DNA from: a virus
DNA length: 34,252 nt
Virus record (IMG/VR): IMGVR_UViG_3300033144_001707
Coordinates: 1 to 34,252 of that record
Direction: 5' to 3' (one strand)
Shown here: positions 8,714-17,139 of the stretch, one piece after another
Numbering within the stretch: the first letter of the stretch is position 1
How the letters are laid out: every line of letters begins with the position of its first letter
The notes under the pieces: generated by a model
Databases searched by the model: none
Told to the model about the DNA's origin: nothing
Seen by the model: only the letters and a program-made list of their open reading frames with translations
Translations under genes and position numbers: made by a program

Positions 8714-10194
8714 TGCCAATTCCATTCACTCAAATAAACACAGATTCAAGGCTTCCGAGCGTTCGCCTAGAAATTAGCAATCGCCTAGCGGTTGACTCTG
8801 TAAATCAGGTTGAAAAGCTCGTTGCGATTGGTCAACGAACCGCAGCAGGTTCGGCAATCGAAGGCGAAGTTGTGACAGTAACAAGCAAAGAGGACGCGCA
8901 AGAGTTCTTCGGCGTTGGTTCACAATTGGCCGACATGCTTGAATATTTCTTAGTAAACAATGCGAATATGTCCATTACAGCAATCGCGCTTGATGATGAC
9001 GGCACAAACGCAGAAAAAACCATTACAGTAACAGGCACGGCGACAAGCGCGGCGACCCTTTCCGTTTGGGTTGCTGGCCGATTCGTTCGCGTCCCTGTTA
9101 ATATCGGAGACACCGCCGACACAATCGCGGCTTCGATCGAAGCGGCAATTGACGCGGACCCCGAACTTCTGTTTGGCGCTTCAGTTGCTTCAAACGTCGT
9201 AACACTCGTTTCATTGAACGAAGGCGCTTGGACCGACGACTTGGTTGTTGCAGTATCGCCAAGGCTCGTAAAGGACGGCGGAAGCGACACTTTACCGGAC
9301 GGCGTAACATTCGCAGTTGCGGACACCGTAGCAGGAACCGGAAACCCTGTATTACAAACCGCTTTGGATGCAGTTCCAGACGAAATCTTTGATTATATCC
9401 TTCAGCCATATACAGACGCAACAAACATGACCGCGCTTGATACATGGCTTGCAGGTCGCCAAGACGGCAATAATCAATACGAAGGCCATGCGTTCAACGC
9501 TCTTGTTGAATCGGCTGCAAACTTGCTCGCATACGGCGACAACCGCAATTCAGCGTTCGCAACTACAATGTCCGGAGCCGAAGACAGCCTTTCGCCTTCT
9601 CATGCTTGGGCTGGCGCTTATTGTGGCGCGGCAACAGTAATCGCACAAAACGACCCTGTATTGCCTTGGCACTCGCAACAAATCCTTGGAATTGATGGCG
9701 GAACCCGCACAAATCAATTTACCGATGCAGAACGCGAAAACTTCCTTAAAGGTGGTATTGCAACGCATCGCAGAACCCAAGACGGTCGCATTTTCATCGA
9801 ACGCGGCATTACAAATTATCAAACCAACAACTTGGGCCAACCGGACGTTTCTTACTTGGATTCGCAAACACCGCTTACGCTTTCATTCGCTCGCAAGGCA
9901 TACCGCCAGCGTTTGACGCAAGTTTTCTTTACCACACCTTTCAAGCTTGTAAAGGATGGGTCGCGAATCTCAGGCCAAGCCAATGTTGCAACACCTAGCA
10001 GCGTAAAAGGCGAATGTATCGCCCTTGCTCGCGAACTGGAAGCCTTGGGAATCTTCGAGAACGTCGACGAATTCCAGCAGCTAATCGAAGCGGAGATTGC
10101 GCCAAACGTAAACGCGGTTTCTGTAAAGCTTCCGCCTGATTTGGTTAATCAGCTTCGCCAAATCCTTGGCTTGATCGAATTCCGTCTTAACTAA
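8713..10194 (+). CDS. Tail sheath protein, Mu gpL-like
   Basis: Contractile sheath subunit that drives tube penetration, showing that the virion is a myovirus. The N-terminus IPFTQINTDSRLPSVRLEI is the Mu gpL/FluMu pattern, and the conserved core includes ALDTWLAGRQDGNNQYEGHA and GIATHRRTQDGRIFIERG. The C-terminal region (SPHAW-like SPSHAWAGAYCGAA, then LALARELE-type CIALARELEALG) also fits. Its 493 aa are close to Mu gpL length. It is followed by tube and gp41, the Mu order. Confidence 0.94.
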   Translation: MPIPFTQINTDSRLPSVRLEISNRLAVDSVNQVEKLVAIGQRTAAGSAIEGEVVTVTSKEDAQEFFGVGSQLADMLEYFLVNNANMSITAIALDDDGTNAEKTITVTGTATSAATLSVWVAGRFVRVPVNIGDTADTIAASIEAAIDADPELLFGASVASNVVTLVSLNEGAWTDDLVVAVSPRLVKDGGSDTLPDGVTFAVADTVAGTGNPVLQTALDAVPDEIFDYILQPYTDATNMTALDTWLAGRQDGNNQYEGHAFNALVESAANLLAYGDNRNSAFATTMSGAEDSLSPSHAWAGAYCGAATVIAQNDPVLPWHSQQILGIDGGTRTNQFTDAERENFLKGGIATHRRTQDGRIFIERGITNYQTNNLGQPDVSYLDSQTPLTLSFARKAYRQRLTQVFFTTPFKLVKDGSRISGQANVATPSSVKGECIALARELEALGIFENVDEFQQLIEAEIAPNVNAVSVKLPPDLVNQLRQILGLIEFRLN

Positions 10195-10208
10195 TCAATC
10201 AAAATAAA

Positions 10209-10580
10209 ATGGCTAAAAAAATTCTAGGGGGAACCGCACAAATCCGCGTCGACGGGCAAACGCTCGACGTCTTCGGCGATATTAAATATTCGACCACAAA
10301 CGAAGAACGCGAAATTCGTCGCGGTGTTGACCGTCACTTTAACCCAAAGATTACGCCGGTAACGCCTTACGTTGAAATGACCATTTCGGACGCTTCAAAT
10401 CTGGACGTTAAAGCGCTTGCAGAAGCCCAAGACGTAACCGTTGTCGTTCAACTGGCAAACGGTAAGCTTGTAACGTTCCCCGAATGCGACCAAGTGAACC
10501 GCGTTGAGGTTGACGCAATCGAATCGACAATGTCGCTTCGTTATGAGTCAAAGGGCGAAACGGTTGAAACTCTCGCGTAA
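10209..10580 (+). CDS. Tail tube protein, Mu gpM-like
   Basis: A 123-aa protein that polymerises into the inner tube through which DNA is delivered. It matches the Mu tube family: ILGGTAQIRVDGQTLDVFGDI at the start, REIRRGVD (a REVVRGVD-like motif) near residue 36, then YVEMTISD. It ends AIESTMSLRYES. Length is typical. It lies between sheath and tail assembly chaperone. An A-rich leader without a clear Shine-Dalgarno sequence precedes the ATG. Confidence 0.9.
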   Translation: MAKKILGGTAQIRVDGQTLDVFGDIKYSTTNEEREIRRGVDRHFNPKITPVTPYVEMTISDASNLDVKALAEAQDVTVVVQLANGKLVTFPECDQVNRVEVDAIESTMSLRYESKGETVETLA

Positions 10581-10582
10581 GC

Positions 10583-10933
10583 ATGAGCGACGAAGAGAAT
10601 CAAGCAATTCTTTCTTATAAGAAGGAAGAAAACCCCGACGCCAGAAAGGGAACGGAAGTTTCAATTCGTCTTGCTGAACCTATTACAACCGGCGGCGAAG
10701 AGATCAACTTTTTAGATTTCCGCAAAGTAGCGGTTAAGGATATTCGCCAAATCGGTTCAGCTTACAGCATACGCTTGAAGCAGGGCGAACAGTTGGTTGA
10801 TATTTGCGACGATACAATTTGCAAGTGGATTGAACGCCTTTGCGGTCTTGGAAAAGACGATGCAAACAAGCTCGACTTAGAAGACTACGAGCAAGCGAAG
10901 GCGGTGATCTTGGATTTTTTGCCCCAACTTTAG
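10583..10933 (+). CDS. Tail assembly chaperone, Mu gp41-like (zero-frame product)
   Basis: A 116-aa protein in the position of Mu gp41, lambda gpG and P2 gpE. These chaperones coat the tape measure and recruit tube subunits. The region TEVSIRLAEPITTGGEEINFLDFRKVAVKDI matches the gp41 family pattern (short excerpts: RLAEPI, FRKVAVKDI). It ends with a slippery heptamer only four codons before the TAG, allowing a longer fusion product. It lies between tube and tape measure as expected. Confidence 0.85.
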   Translation: MSDEENQAILSYKKEENPDARKGTEVSIRLAEPITTGGEEINFLDFRKVAVKDIRQIGSAYSIRLKQGEQLVDICDDTICKWIERLCGLGKDDANKLDLEDYEQAKAVILDFLPQL

Positions 10934-11121
10934 AGTTGGGCGCGGCCTTCGATGATGTTTATCGGGGGCTTATGGCTCAAGGCGACTTCTCAGGCGCGGG
11001 CATTTGCCCTTCTGTTATTGACGGATGGGAAGTTTCTGATTTATTATACTTTTGGGAACTTCACCGTAAAACCGTTGAAGACGTAAGAAGGGAAATCGAC
11101 AAACAAAAGGAATCTTTTTAA
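10583..11121 (+). CDS. Tail assembly chaperone -1 frameshift fusion (gp41-gp41')
   Basis: A -1 slip at T-TTT-TTG (10915-10921) would fuse the first 113 residues of the gp41-like protein to 66 residues read from base 10921 to the stop at 11119-11121. The extension begins APTLELGAAFDDV, contains DLLYFWELHRKT and ends DKQKESF. The extension frame has no start codon and ribosome site of its own next to the junction, and it stops one base before the tape-measure ATG. This reproduces the programmed frameshift conserved in lambda, P2 and Mu-type tails. The fusion would be 179 aa. Confidence 0.8.
10915..10940 (+). promoter_or_regulatory. Programmed -1 frameshift site with downstream hairpin
   Basis: The heptamer T TTT TTG fits the canonical X XXY YYZ form and is exactly in phase with the gp41-like zero frame. 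A perfect 7-bp hairpin follows: CCCAACT at 10923-10929 and AGTTGGG at 10934-10940, with loop TTAG containing the zero-frame stop. The spacer between heptamer and stem is only one base, shorter than usual, so the hairpin may act differently from a standard stimulator. Confidence 0.8.
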
Positions 11122-12705
11122 ATGGCCGCAGCAGTTGAAGTAAAAGTAAAGCTGATCGACGGCTTGTCGCCCAAGCTTGGCAAGATGCAACGCAACTTTA
11201 TGAAGTTGTCGAATTCCATCGAAAAGAGCGAAGCGAAGTTGAAGAAATTCGGCAATGCGGCGAAAAGCGCCGGTCAAAAAATGTCGGCTTTCGTTTCCTT
11301 GCCTATTCTGGCAGCCGGTGGCGCATCCTTGAAGCTCGCAAGCGACGCGGAAGAAACCGCGAACAAGTTCGGCGAAGTCTTCAAGGGCATTGAAAAGGAA
11401 GGCGCCGACGCGGTCGGGGGATTGTCCCGCGATTTCAAGCTGGCAGCGTCCACAAGCCAAGAATTGCTTTCGAATACCGGTGACTTGTTGACCGGCTTGG
11501 GATTGTCCAAGAAAGAGGCTCTTTCGCTATCTGAAAGCGTTGTTCGCCTATCTGGCGACGTCGCATCGTTCAAGAACGTGCAGGGCGGGACGCAACGCGC
11601 CGCCGAATCCTTGACGAAAGCGTTGCTTGGTGAACGTGAAATGCTCAAGGAAACGTTTAAGACGGCAGTATTGGAAGCCGAAGTTCAAGAAAGGGCTGCC
11701 GATATTATGGCCGAGCGCGTCGACCTGACAGAACAGCAAGCGAAAGCCCTTGCGACGCTGGCAATTGTTACCGAGCGCAACAAAGCAGCCGTCGGCGACT
11801 TCAACCGGACGCAACACCAGCTTGCCAACCAATTCCGGATATTTCAGGAACAAATCAAAGGCGTTGCCGAGAAATTGGGCAAAGTATTGATTCCCGTTGC
11901 TCAAAAAGTGCTTATCGTAATATCAAGGATTTTGACCTTCATGGACAAATTACCCGATTCGGTGAATACGATTATCGTCGTAATGGCCGGAATTGCCGCC
12001 GCAATTGGTCCAATATTAATCGGAGTCGGGCAACTTGCAATTGCCGTTACAATGTTGAAAACTTCGGTATTGGTTGCAGCTAAAGCGATGCTTGTAGCCC
12101 TTTTGCCACTATTGCCAAAGATTCTATTGATTGGTGCCGCGATTGCTTTTGTTGCCTTCCTAGTTTGGAAATTCTGGAAGCCGATTAAAACGTTTTTATT
12201 GGGTTTTTGGGACGGATTTATTGAAGGTATGCAGCCAATTTTTGAAGAAGTTAAGGCGATTTGGGAAGCAATGAAGCCCTTGCTTGATATTCTTTTTGAG
12301 CTTTTGGGCGTCCAGTCTGAAACCGGCGAAGGCTTTAAGGAGATTGGGCGAATTGTCGGCCAAATGGCGGCCTTTATGGTCAAGACAATGGCCGTTCCGC
12401 TTAGAATGTTGGGGCAAGTTGTTAAGCTTTCATTGAAGGCTGGCGCCTTCTTGGCTGACAAATTGGGGATAGGTCCAGAAGGGGGCGACGCCGCAAGGGG
12501 TGGCGCCGTAGCAGCCGCCGCCGCCGTAACGGCAAGCCCGATTGTTGCACCAGCGCAAGCGCCCGTCGTTAATAATAATATTCAGATTTCAAGCAATGTT
12601 GACGCTTCAACCGGCGCCACTGAAGCAAGCGTTATGTCTGACAGCACCGGACGAACAAAGGTCGATACCGTAGAAACCGGCCAAATAACCCCAAGAATCT
12701 TTTAA
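11122..12705 (+). CDS. Tail tape measure protein
   Basis: Sets tail length and is later expelled ahead of the DNA. 527 aa. Residues about 20-230 are helical and charged with the typical TMP pattern (KKFGNAAKSAGQKMSAFVSLPIL, then LASDAEETANKFGEVF). A hydrophobic block at about 275-355 (IIVVMAGIAAAIGPILIGVG, then LLPKILLIGAAIAFVAFLVW) probably forms membrane-inserting helices. A low-complexity Ala/Val tail follows. It begins one base after the frameshift extension. The short length implies a short tail. Confidence 0.92.
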   Translation: MAAAVEVKVKLIDGLSPKLGKMQRNFMKLSNSIEKSEAKLKKFGNAAKSAGQKMSAFVSLPILAAGGASLKLASDAEETANKFGEVFKGIEKEGADAVGGLSRDFKLAASTSQELLSNTGDLLTGLGLSKKEALSLSESVVRLSGDVASFKNVQGGTQRAAESLTKALLGEREMLKETFKTAVLEAEVQERAADIMAERVDLTEQQAKALATLAIVTERNKAAVGDFNRTQHQLANQFRIFQEQIKGVAEKLGKVLIPVAQKVLIVISRILTFMDKLPDSVNTIIVVMAGIAAAIGPILIGVGQLAIAVTMLKTSVLVAAKAMLVALLPLLPKILLIGAAIAFVAFLVWKFWKPIKTFLLGFWDGFIEGMQPIFEEVKAIWEAMKPLLDILFELLGVQSETGEGFKEIGRIVGQMAAFMVKTMAVPLRMLGQVVKLSLKAGAFLADKLGIGPEGGDAARGGAVAAAAAVTASPIVAPAQAPVVNNNIQISSNVDASTGATEASVMSDSTGRTKVDTVETGQITPRIF

Positions 12706-12707
12706 TT

Positions 12708-13970
12708 ATGAGTTGGCGCGACAAAATACAAAGGGCAAGTTTTCGGGGTAAATCGTTCAACGTCGATTCGTCGTCTATGCAATTCGGACGTAGGGTCACA
12801 ATGCACGACCAACCCTTTAAAAATACGCCATATACGGAAGACGTCGGCAGAATGGGGCGGACTTACACGTTTACCGCATTCGTTGACGAAAGAACCGTTC
12901 AAGGCCAAGATTATTTCCAGACACGGGACGAACTGATTGAAGCAATCGAAAACGACCCGTCCGTTGGGACATTGGTATTGCCTACCCTTGGAAAGCGACG
13001 CGTAAGACCGCAAAGTTGTTCGGTTTCCTTTTCGAATAGCGTTGGCGGGATGGAAAGCCTTGAATTAACCTTTGTCGAGGCTGGCGAAGAACTATTTCCA
13101 GAAGTCACGATTAACACGCAGGAAACCGCGCAAGAGAAATCGACAGAAACCCAAACGGCAGTTATTGAGGAAGCCGGAACGAAGACCAATTTCGCGCCAG
13201 TGTCGCCCGATTCAGGCGAAGGCTTGAACGATCCCGACGTAAATATTGAAGAAACGGTTCAAATTCCGGAAACCTTCAATAATGAAATCGCAATTGTAAT
13301 TTCAAGCGTTCAGCAAAACGGGGAAGAATTGGACGAATTCGTTCGCATCTTTTCAGACTACCAAGAAGGGCTTAAGGATAGCATGAGCGACCCGACATTG
13401 TTCTTCGAAAATACGAATACAATGCTTGCAGAATTGCGCGACGTATGGCCTAGCGAAAATCTGGACGACGCTTACAACGCCTTTAATTCAATATTCGGCG
13501 CAAATGTCGATAATATCGGTAAGATTGTAAACCTGAACACGGTTCAACGTCTATTGCAGGACGACAACAATCAAGCGGTCCGTGATGGCTATCGCAACTT
13601 GCTCTTGTCTCAAATGGCGAATATTACCGTTCAACAAGATTACGAATCGTCAAATGCGGTTCAGGATCGCAAGATTTCCATATTGGAAGCATTCGGCCAG
13701 CAAATCGAAAACGCTTCTATCAATCGCGACGCGGCGCAACGCAACGCCCTTGTTGACCTTCGAAGCTCTACGCTTGACCACTTGGACGGACAGAACGGCC
13801 AGTTGCCGGACGAAGTCGACCTTTCAATTGGTGATACCGTTCCCGTTTGGGCGGTGGCAAATGAAGTTTACGGTGATTCGTTTCGCGGTGAAGAAATCGC
13901 CAGTTCGAACGGAATCGTAAACCCTAACTTTATCCAAGGCCAATCAGTTGTTAAGGTCTTGACGTCCTAA
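12708..13970 (+). CDS. Mu gpN-like tail/DNA circularisation protein
   Basis: 420 aa. The N-terminal ~130 residues match the DNA_circ_N domain of Mu gpN: MSWRDKIQRASFRGKSFNV, FVDERTVQGQDYFQTRDELI, then GTLVLPTLGKRRVRP and LELTFVEAG. The middle is a long helical linker. The last 50 residues (DTVPVWAVANEVYGDS...PNFIQGQSVVKV) resemble a LysM/peptidoglycan-type or hub-docking fold, as in gpN relatives. In Mu-type tails gpN sits at the tube-baseplate junction. The stop overlaps the next ATG. Confidence 0.87.
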   Translation: MSWRDKIQRASFRGKSFNVDSSSMQFGRRVTMHDQPFKNTPYTEDVGRMGRTYTFTAFVDERTVQGQDYFQTRDELIEAIENDPSVGTLVLPTLGKRRVRPQSCSVSFSNSVGGMESLELTFVEAGEELFPEVTINTQETAQEKSTETQTAVIEEAGTKTNFAPVSPDSGEGLNDPDVNIEETVQIPETFNNEIAIVISSVQQNGEELDEFVRIFSDYQEGLKDSMSDPTLFFENTNTMLAELRDVWPSENLDDAYNAFNSIFGANVDNIGKIVNLNTVQRLLQDDNNQAVRDGYRNLLLSQMANITVQQDYESSNAVQDRKISILEAFGQQIENASINRDAAQRNALVDLRSSTLDHLDGQNGQLPDEVDLSIGDTVPVWAVANEVYGDSFRGEEIASSNGIVNPNFIQGQSVVKVLTS

Positions 13971-15037
13971 TGAGTAATCCGATCTTCATTTGCACCGTAA
14001 ACGGTAAAGATTATTCAGGTTGGAAAAGTGGAAGCATAAGCCGTTCAATCGAGAATATTTCGGGCCGTTTCAACCTGAATATTACGGATATGGTTCGGGG
14101 ACAGCAATTGCCGATCATCCGCCGCGACGACCGCGTTAAAGTATCAGTCAGGCCACAACCGAATGCGAAGCCGATTTTGCTTCTGGACGGTTGGGTTGAT
14201 AAAGTAGCCGTAAAGGTGGGAAGAACCGTTTCTTTTAAGATTGTGGGGCGCGATCTTGCGGGCGACCTTGTCGACTCTGATATTTTCGAGCGCGGCGAAT
14301 GGAAGGGGCTTAAATTCGAACAGTTCGTTCAAGACCTTGTTTCAGATTATGGCATAAAGGTTGTTGTCCAAGCTGGACTTGATACCGGCGACCCAATACC
14401 AAACGTCAAATACGACCAAGGAACGAAGATTTATGAAGTAATAGCCAAATACGCACAGCAAAAGCGCCTTTTGTGCTACAGCTTGGCCGATGGTCGGATT
14501 CTCATTGCAAGGGCCTCTGAGGTCGTTTCAAACGGCGCATTCGTGGAAGGTGGGAACGAAGGAAATATTCTTGAATACAGTCACGACAGCAACGGGACAA
14601 AGCTTTTCAGTGAATACAAGGTGAAGGGTTCGCATCCGGTTCAAGCTGGCGAGACTGAAGCCGAAGCCGCGCAAGTAGAGGGTGAAGCCAAGGACACGCG
14701 GCAAAAGCGATTGCGTCGCTTGCTTATCATTCCGGATTCATCACAAAGGCGAGTCAGCGCACAAGACCGCGCCGAATGGGAAATGCAGACACGAAGGGCC
14801 GATGCCGAGTCTTACAGCGTCAAAATAAACGGCTGGCAACCCGTCCTTAATGTTCTTGCGTTGCTCAAACTTCCAAGTATCCAATTCGAAGGAAATATGC
14901 TTATTAGCGCATATACGCTTGAATTTGGCGAAAAAGGGAAGACGACAACATTGAAATTCGTTCACCCTGATTCGTTTACAGCATTTCCGACGCCACAAAT
15001 CAAGAAAGACAAGAAGGATTCAAATTTAAATGGATAG
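13970..15037 (+). CDS. Baseplate hub protein, Mu gpP-like
   Basis: A 355-aa T4 gp27-like hub that links tube to central spike. It begins with ICTVNGKDYSGWKSGSISRSIE and has the gpP features FNLNITD, DRVKVSVRP, DGWVDKVAVKVGRTVSFKIVG and GRDLAGDLVDS. The body holds the usual FLLC/YDQGTKIYEVIAKYAQQ region. It starts in a one-base overlap with gpN and overlaps the spike gene by 8 nt, so these three hub proteins are probably translated together. Confidence 0.9.
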   Translation: MSNPIFICTVNGKDYSGWKSGSISRSIENISGRFNLNITDMVRGQQLPIIRRDDRVKVSVRPQPNAKPILLLDGWVDKVAVKVGRTVSFKIVGRDLAGDLVDSDIFERGEWKGLKFEQFVQDLVSDYGIKVVVQAGLDTGDPIPNVKYDQGTKIYEVIAKYAQQKRLLCYSLADGRILIARASEVVSNGAFVEGGNEGNILEYSHDSNGTKLFSEYKVKGSHPVQAGETEAEAAQVEGEAKDTRQKRLRRLLIIPDSSQRRVSAQDRAEWEMQTRRADAESYSVKINGWQPVLNVLALLKLPSIQFEGNMLISAYTLEFGEKGKTTTLKFVHPDSFTAFPTPQIKKDKKDSNLNG

Positions 15038-15596
15038 TTCGTTTGTCAGATGGATAAAAGCCAAGGTTAGTAATTTGCTCACCCGCGCCATAATTAAGGG
15101 GGTTAAGCAGATTGACGGCCAATTTTTCGTTCAGGTCGAAGGATTGAAAGACGATATTTCAAGCGACGTCGAATACCGGCAGCAATTCGGCTTTCGCAGT
15201 AATCCGCCTTTGGATTCTCGTTGCCTTCTGATTGCATACGGCGGCGATACTGACAATTTGACGGCCATTTTGACCGACAATAAGAATATCGAAACCGACA
15301 TTGAATTTGAAGACGGAGAATCGAGACAATTTGACGCATCCGGCAACGCTCGACACCGCATTTACGGCGGGAAGCATTACTTACAGGGCGACCAATACGA
15401 ACTTCGTATTGATGACGACAACAAGATTGATTTTGTCGCTGGAACCCTAACTTTGACAGTCGGCGGCCAGACTTACACCTTCACCGGTTCGAATGCGACA
15501 TTCAGCAAAGACTTGATAGCCGACGGAATTTCTGTTAAGACGCATACGCATAGCGGCGTCCAATCGGGCGGAAGCAACACGGGACCACCTTCTTAA
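15030..15596 (+). CDS. Baseplate spike protein, Mu gp45-like
   Basis: A 188-aa trimeric spike forming the tip of the tail. An OB-like N-terminal part (IKGVKQIDGQFFVQVEGLKDDISSDVE) precedes a beta-helical repeat region (HYLQGDQYELRIDDDNKIDFVAG). The tip motif is KTHTHSGVQSGGSNTGPPS; the HTH histidines are those expected to hold the metal ion in gp45/gpV spikes. It follows the gpP hub and precedes gp46, the exact Mu order. Confidence 0.92.
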   Translation: MDSSFVRWIKAKVSNLLTRAIIKGVKQIDGQFFVQVEGLKDDISSDVEYRQQFGFRSNPPLDSRCLLIAYGGDTDNLTAILTDNKNIETDIEFEDGESRQFDASGNARHRIYGGKHYLQGDQYELRIDDDNKIDFVAGTLTLTVGGQTYTFTGSNATFSKDLIADGISVKTHTHSGVQSGGSNTGPPS

Positions 15597-15597
15597 A

Positions 15598-16068
15598 ATG
15601 ACAAACGACCAAAACGACGTTTTTATTGAATACAATACCGAAAAGAAGTTTTTCGATATTGAGCTTTCCGACAATGGCAAAGATTTGAAGGCTGCCGTCA
15701 ATCTTCGAAATGCCGTCGGGATATGCCTATTTTGCGAACGTCGAACCGATTCAGACGACCTTTTTCCGAATATGGCTGGATACGCTGGCGACGCCTTGAA
15801 CGATTTGGGCGAAACGAATCTTGGCAATAAGATATGGCAATATCTACGCGGCAAGACGATTGACCGATTCTTACCGCAAATCGAACAGGATTGCGAAGAG
15901 GCTTTGCAATGGCTAATTGACGACTTTATTGCGTCTTCCGTAAATGTAACGGCGACGTATGACGGGGAAACCAAGCAGCGATTACGCTTCGAAGTTGAAA
16001 TTGTTCGACTTACGGGCGAAAATCTGCAATACGCTTACGTGTGGCAACAACCTTTATTCGCTAACTAA
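15598..16068 (+). CDS. Baseplate wedge protein, Mu gp46-like
   Basis: A 156-aa relative of Mu gp46 and T4 gp25, an inner wedge component thought to start sheath assembly. Recognisable parts are NLRNAVGICLFCERRTDSDD, GWAGD-like GYAGDALND, GNKIWQYLRGKT and the C-terminal beta region RLRFEVEIVRLTG. The protein is acidic and of family-typical size. It follows the spike gene by one base and its stop overlaps the gp47 ATG (TAATG). Confidence 0.87.
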   Translation: MTNDQNDVFIEYNTEKKFFDIELSDNGKDLKAAVNLRNAVGICLFCERRTDSDDLFPNMAGYAGDALNDLGETNLGNKIWQYLRGKTIDRFLPQIEQDCEEALQWLIDDFIASSVNVTATYDGETKQRLRFEVEIVRLTGENLQYAYVWQQPLFAN

Positions 16069-17138
16069 TGGCCGACATATTCAACATACGAACACCGCAA
16101 GAAATCCTTGATTCTTACTTATCGGAGATTAAAAGCGAATTCCCGACTTCGGAGCCTTCAATCAAGAAAAGCTTCTTCAATATTTTAGGGCGCGGCCTAT
16201 CCCTGATTATTCATGGCAATTATTTATGGCTTGCGAACCTTTCGAACGTGCCATTTGTGGCGCTTTGCCCGCCTGAATTCCTTGATTTACACGGCAACGA
16301 TATAGGATTGAGCCGAAAACCGGCACTTGGGGCGACTGGCGACGTTGTTTGCACGGGCGTAGACGCTTCCGTTGTATCAGTTGGCGACCGTCTAGTTACC
16401 GTCGACGGCTCAAATATCCAATATGAAGTCACAACCGGCGGCGTTGTGTCCGGCGGAAATGTAACCGTAACCGTTCGTTCGCTTATTTTTGGCTTAGACT
16501 CCAATCAGGATTCAGGCGCGACGCTTAATTTTGTAACGGCGCCCGTTGGAATGAATACCGAAGCAACCGTTGATTCTGGCGGTTTGGATGGTGGCGCCGA
16601 CTTGGAAGCCGACGAACCATACAGACAAAGACTTTTACTCAAGAAGCGCGGCCCCAACCAATGCGGGGCGCCCCAAGATTACGTCAATTGGGCTTTGGCA
16701 TTCCCCGAAGTAACCCGCGCTTTTGTATTCCCTAAAGAAGACGGGCTTGGAACGGTCCGCGTCCGTTTTATGATGGACAACAAATACCCCGACGGCATAC
16801 CCCAACCGGCAGACGAAACCGCCCTAAAGGCGTTTCTTGAAGAACTGGCGCCCGCACAGGTCGACATTTTCGTTTCCGCGCCAGTAGCACAGCCGACAGA
16901 CGTTACCTTGTCAATTACACCGGATACCCCCGAATTGCGGGCGGACGTTACGAATTCGATTCAAGATATGATTTTGCGCGAAGCAGCGCCAGACAAGACA
17001 ATTCCACTTTCAAAGCTAACCCAAGCCGTTTCGAATACTATTGGAGAAGAGGACAGCACAATTTCGGACCCAACCGGCCCAATGGTCCCCGCTTCAGTCG
17101 ACCATATTATTACGCTTGGAACTGTAACGTTCTCTTAA
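16068..17138 (+). CDS. Baseplate J-like protein, Mu gp47-like
   Basis: A 356-aa wedge protein of the Baseplate_J family (P2 gpJ, T4 gp6), which forms the iris that opens at contraction. Motifs include TPQEILDSYLSEIKSEF, the Gly-rich TVDSGGLDGGADLEADEPYRQRLL, and NQCGAPQDYVNWALAFPEVTRAFVF, the strongest family signature. The N-terminal part forms the usual beta domain with GDRLVTVDG. It sits between gp46 and gp48 homologues. Confidence 0.93.
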   Translation: MADIFNIRTPQEILDSYLSEIKSEFPTSEPSIKKSFFNILGRGLSLIIHGNYLWLANLSNVPFVALCPPEFLDLHGNDIGLSRKPALGATGDVVCTGVDASVVSVGDRLVTVDGSNIQYEVTTGGVVSGGNVTVTVRSLIFGLDSNQDSGATLNFVTAPVGMNTEATVDSGGLDGGADLEADEPYRQRLLLKKRGPNQCGAPQDYVNWALAFPEVTRAFVFPKEDGLGTVRVRFMMDNKYPDGIPQPADETALKAFLEELAPAQVDIFVSAPVAQPTDVTLSITPDTPELRADVTNSIQDMILREAAPDKTIPLSKLTQAVSNTIGEEDSTISDPTGPMVPASVDHIITLGTVTFS

Positions 17139-17139
17139 A

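Noticed and set aside
10840-11121. Separate 93-aa gene
   Set aside because: Its first part is antisense-like Arg-rich nonsense inside gp41; only the part after 10921 makes sense, as a frameshift extension.
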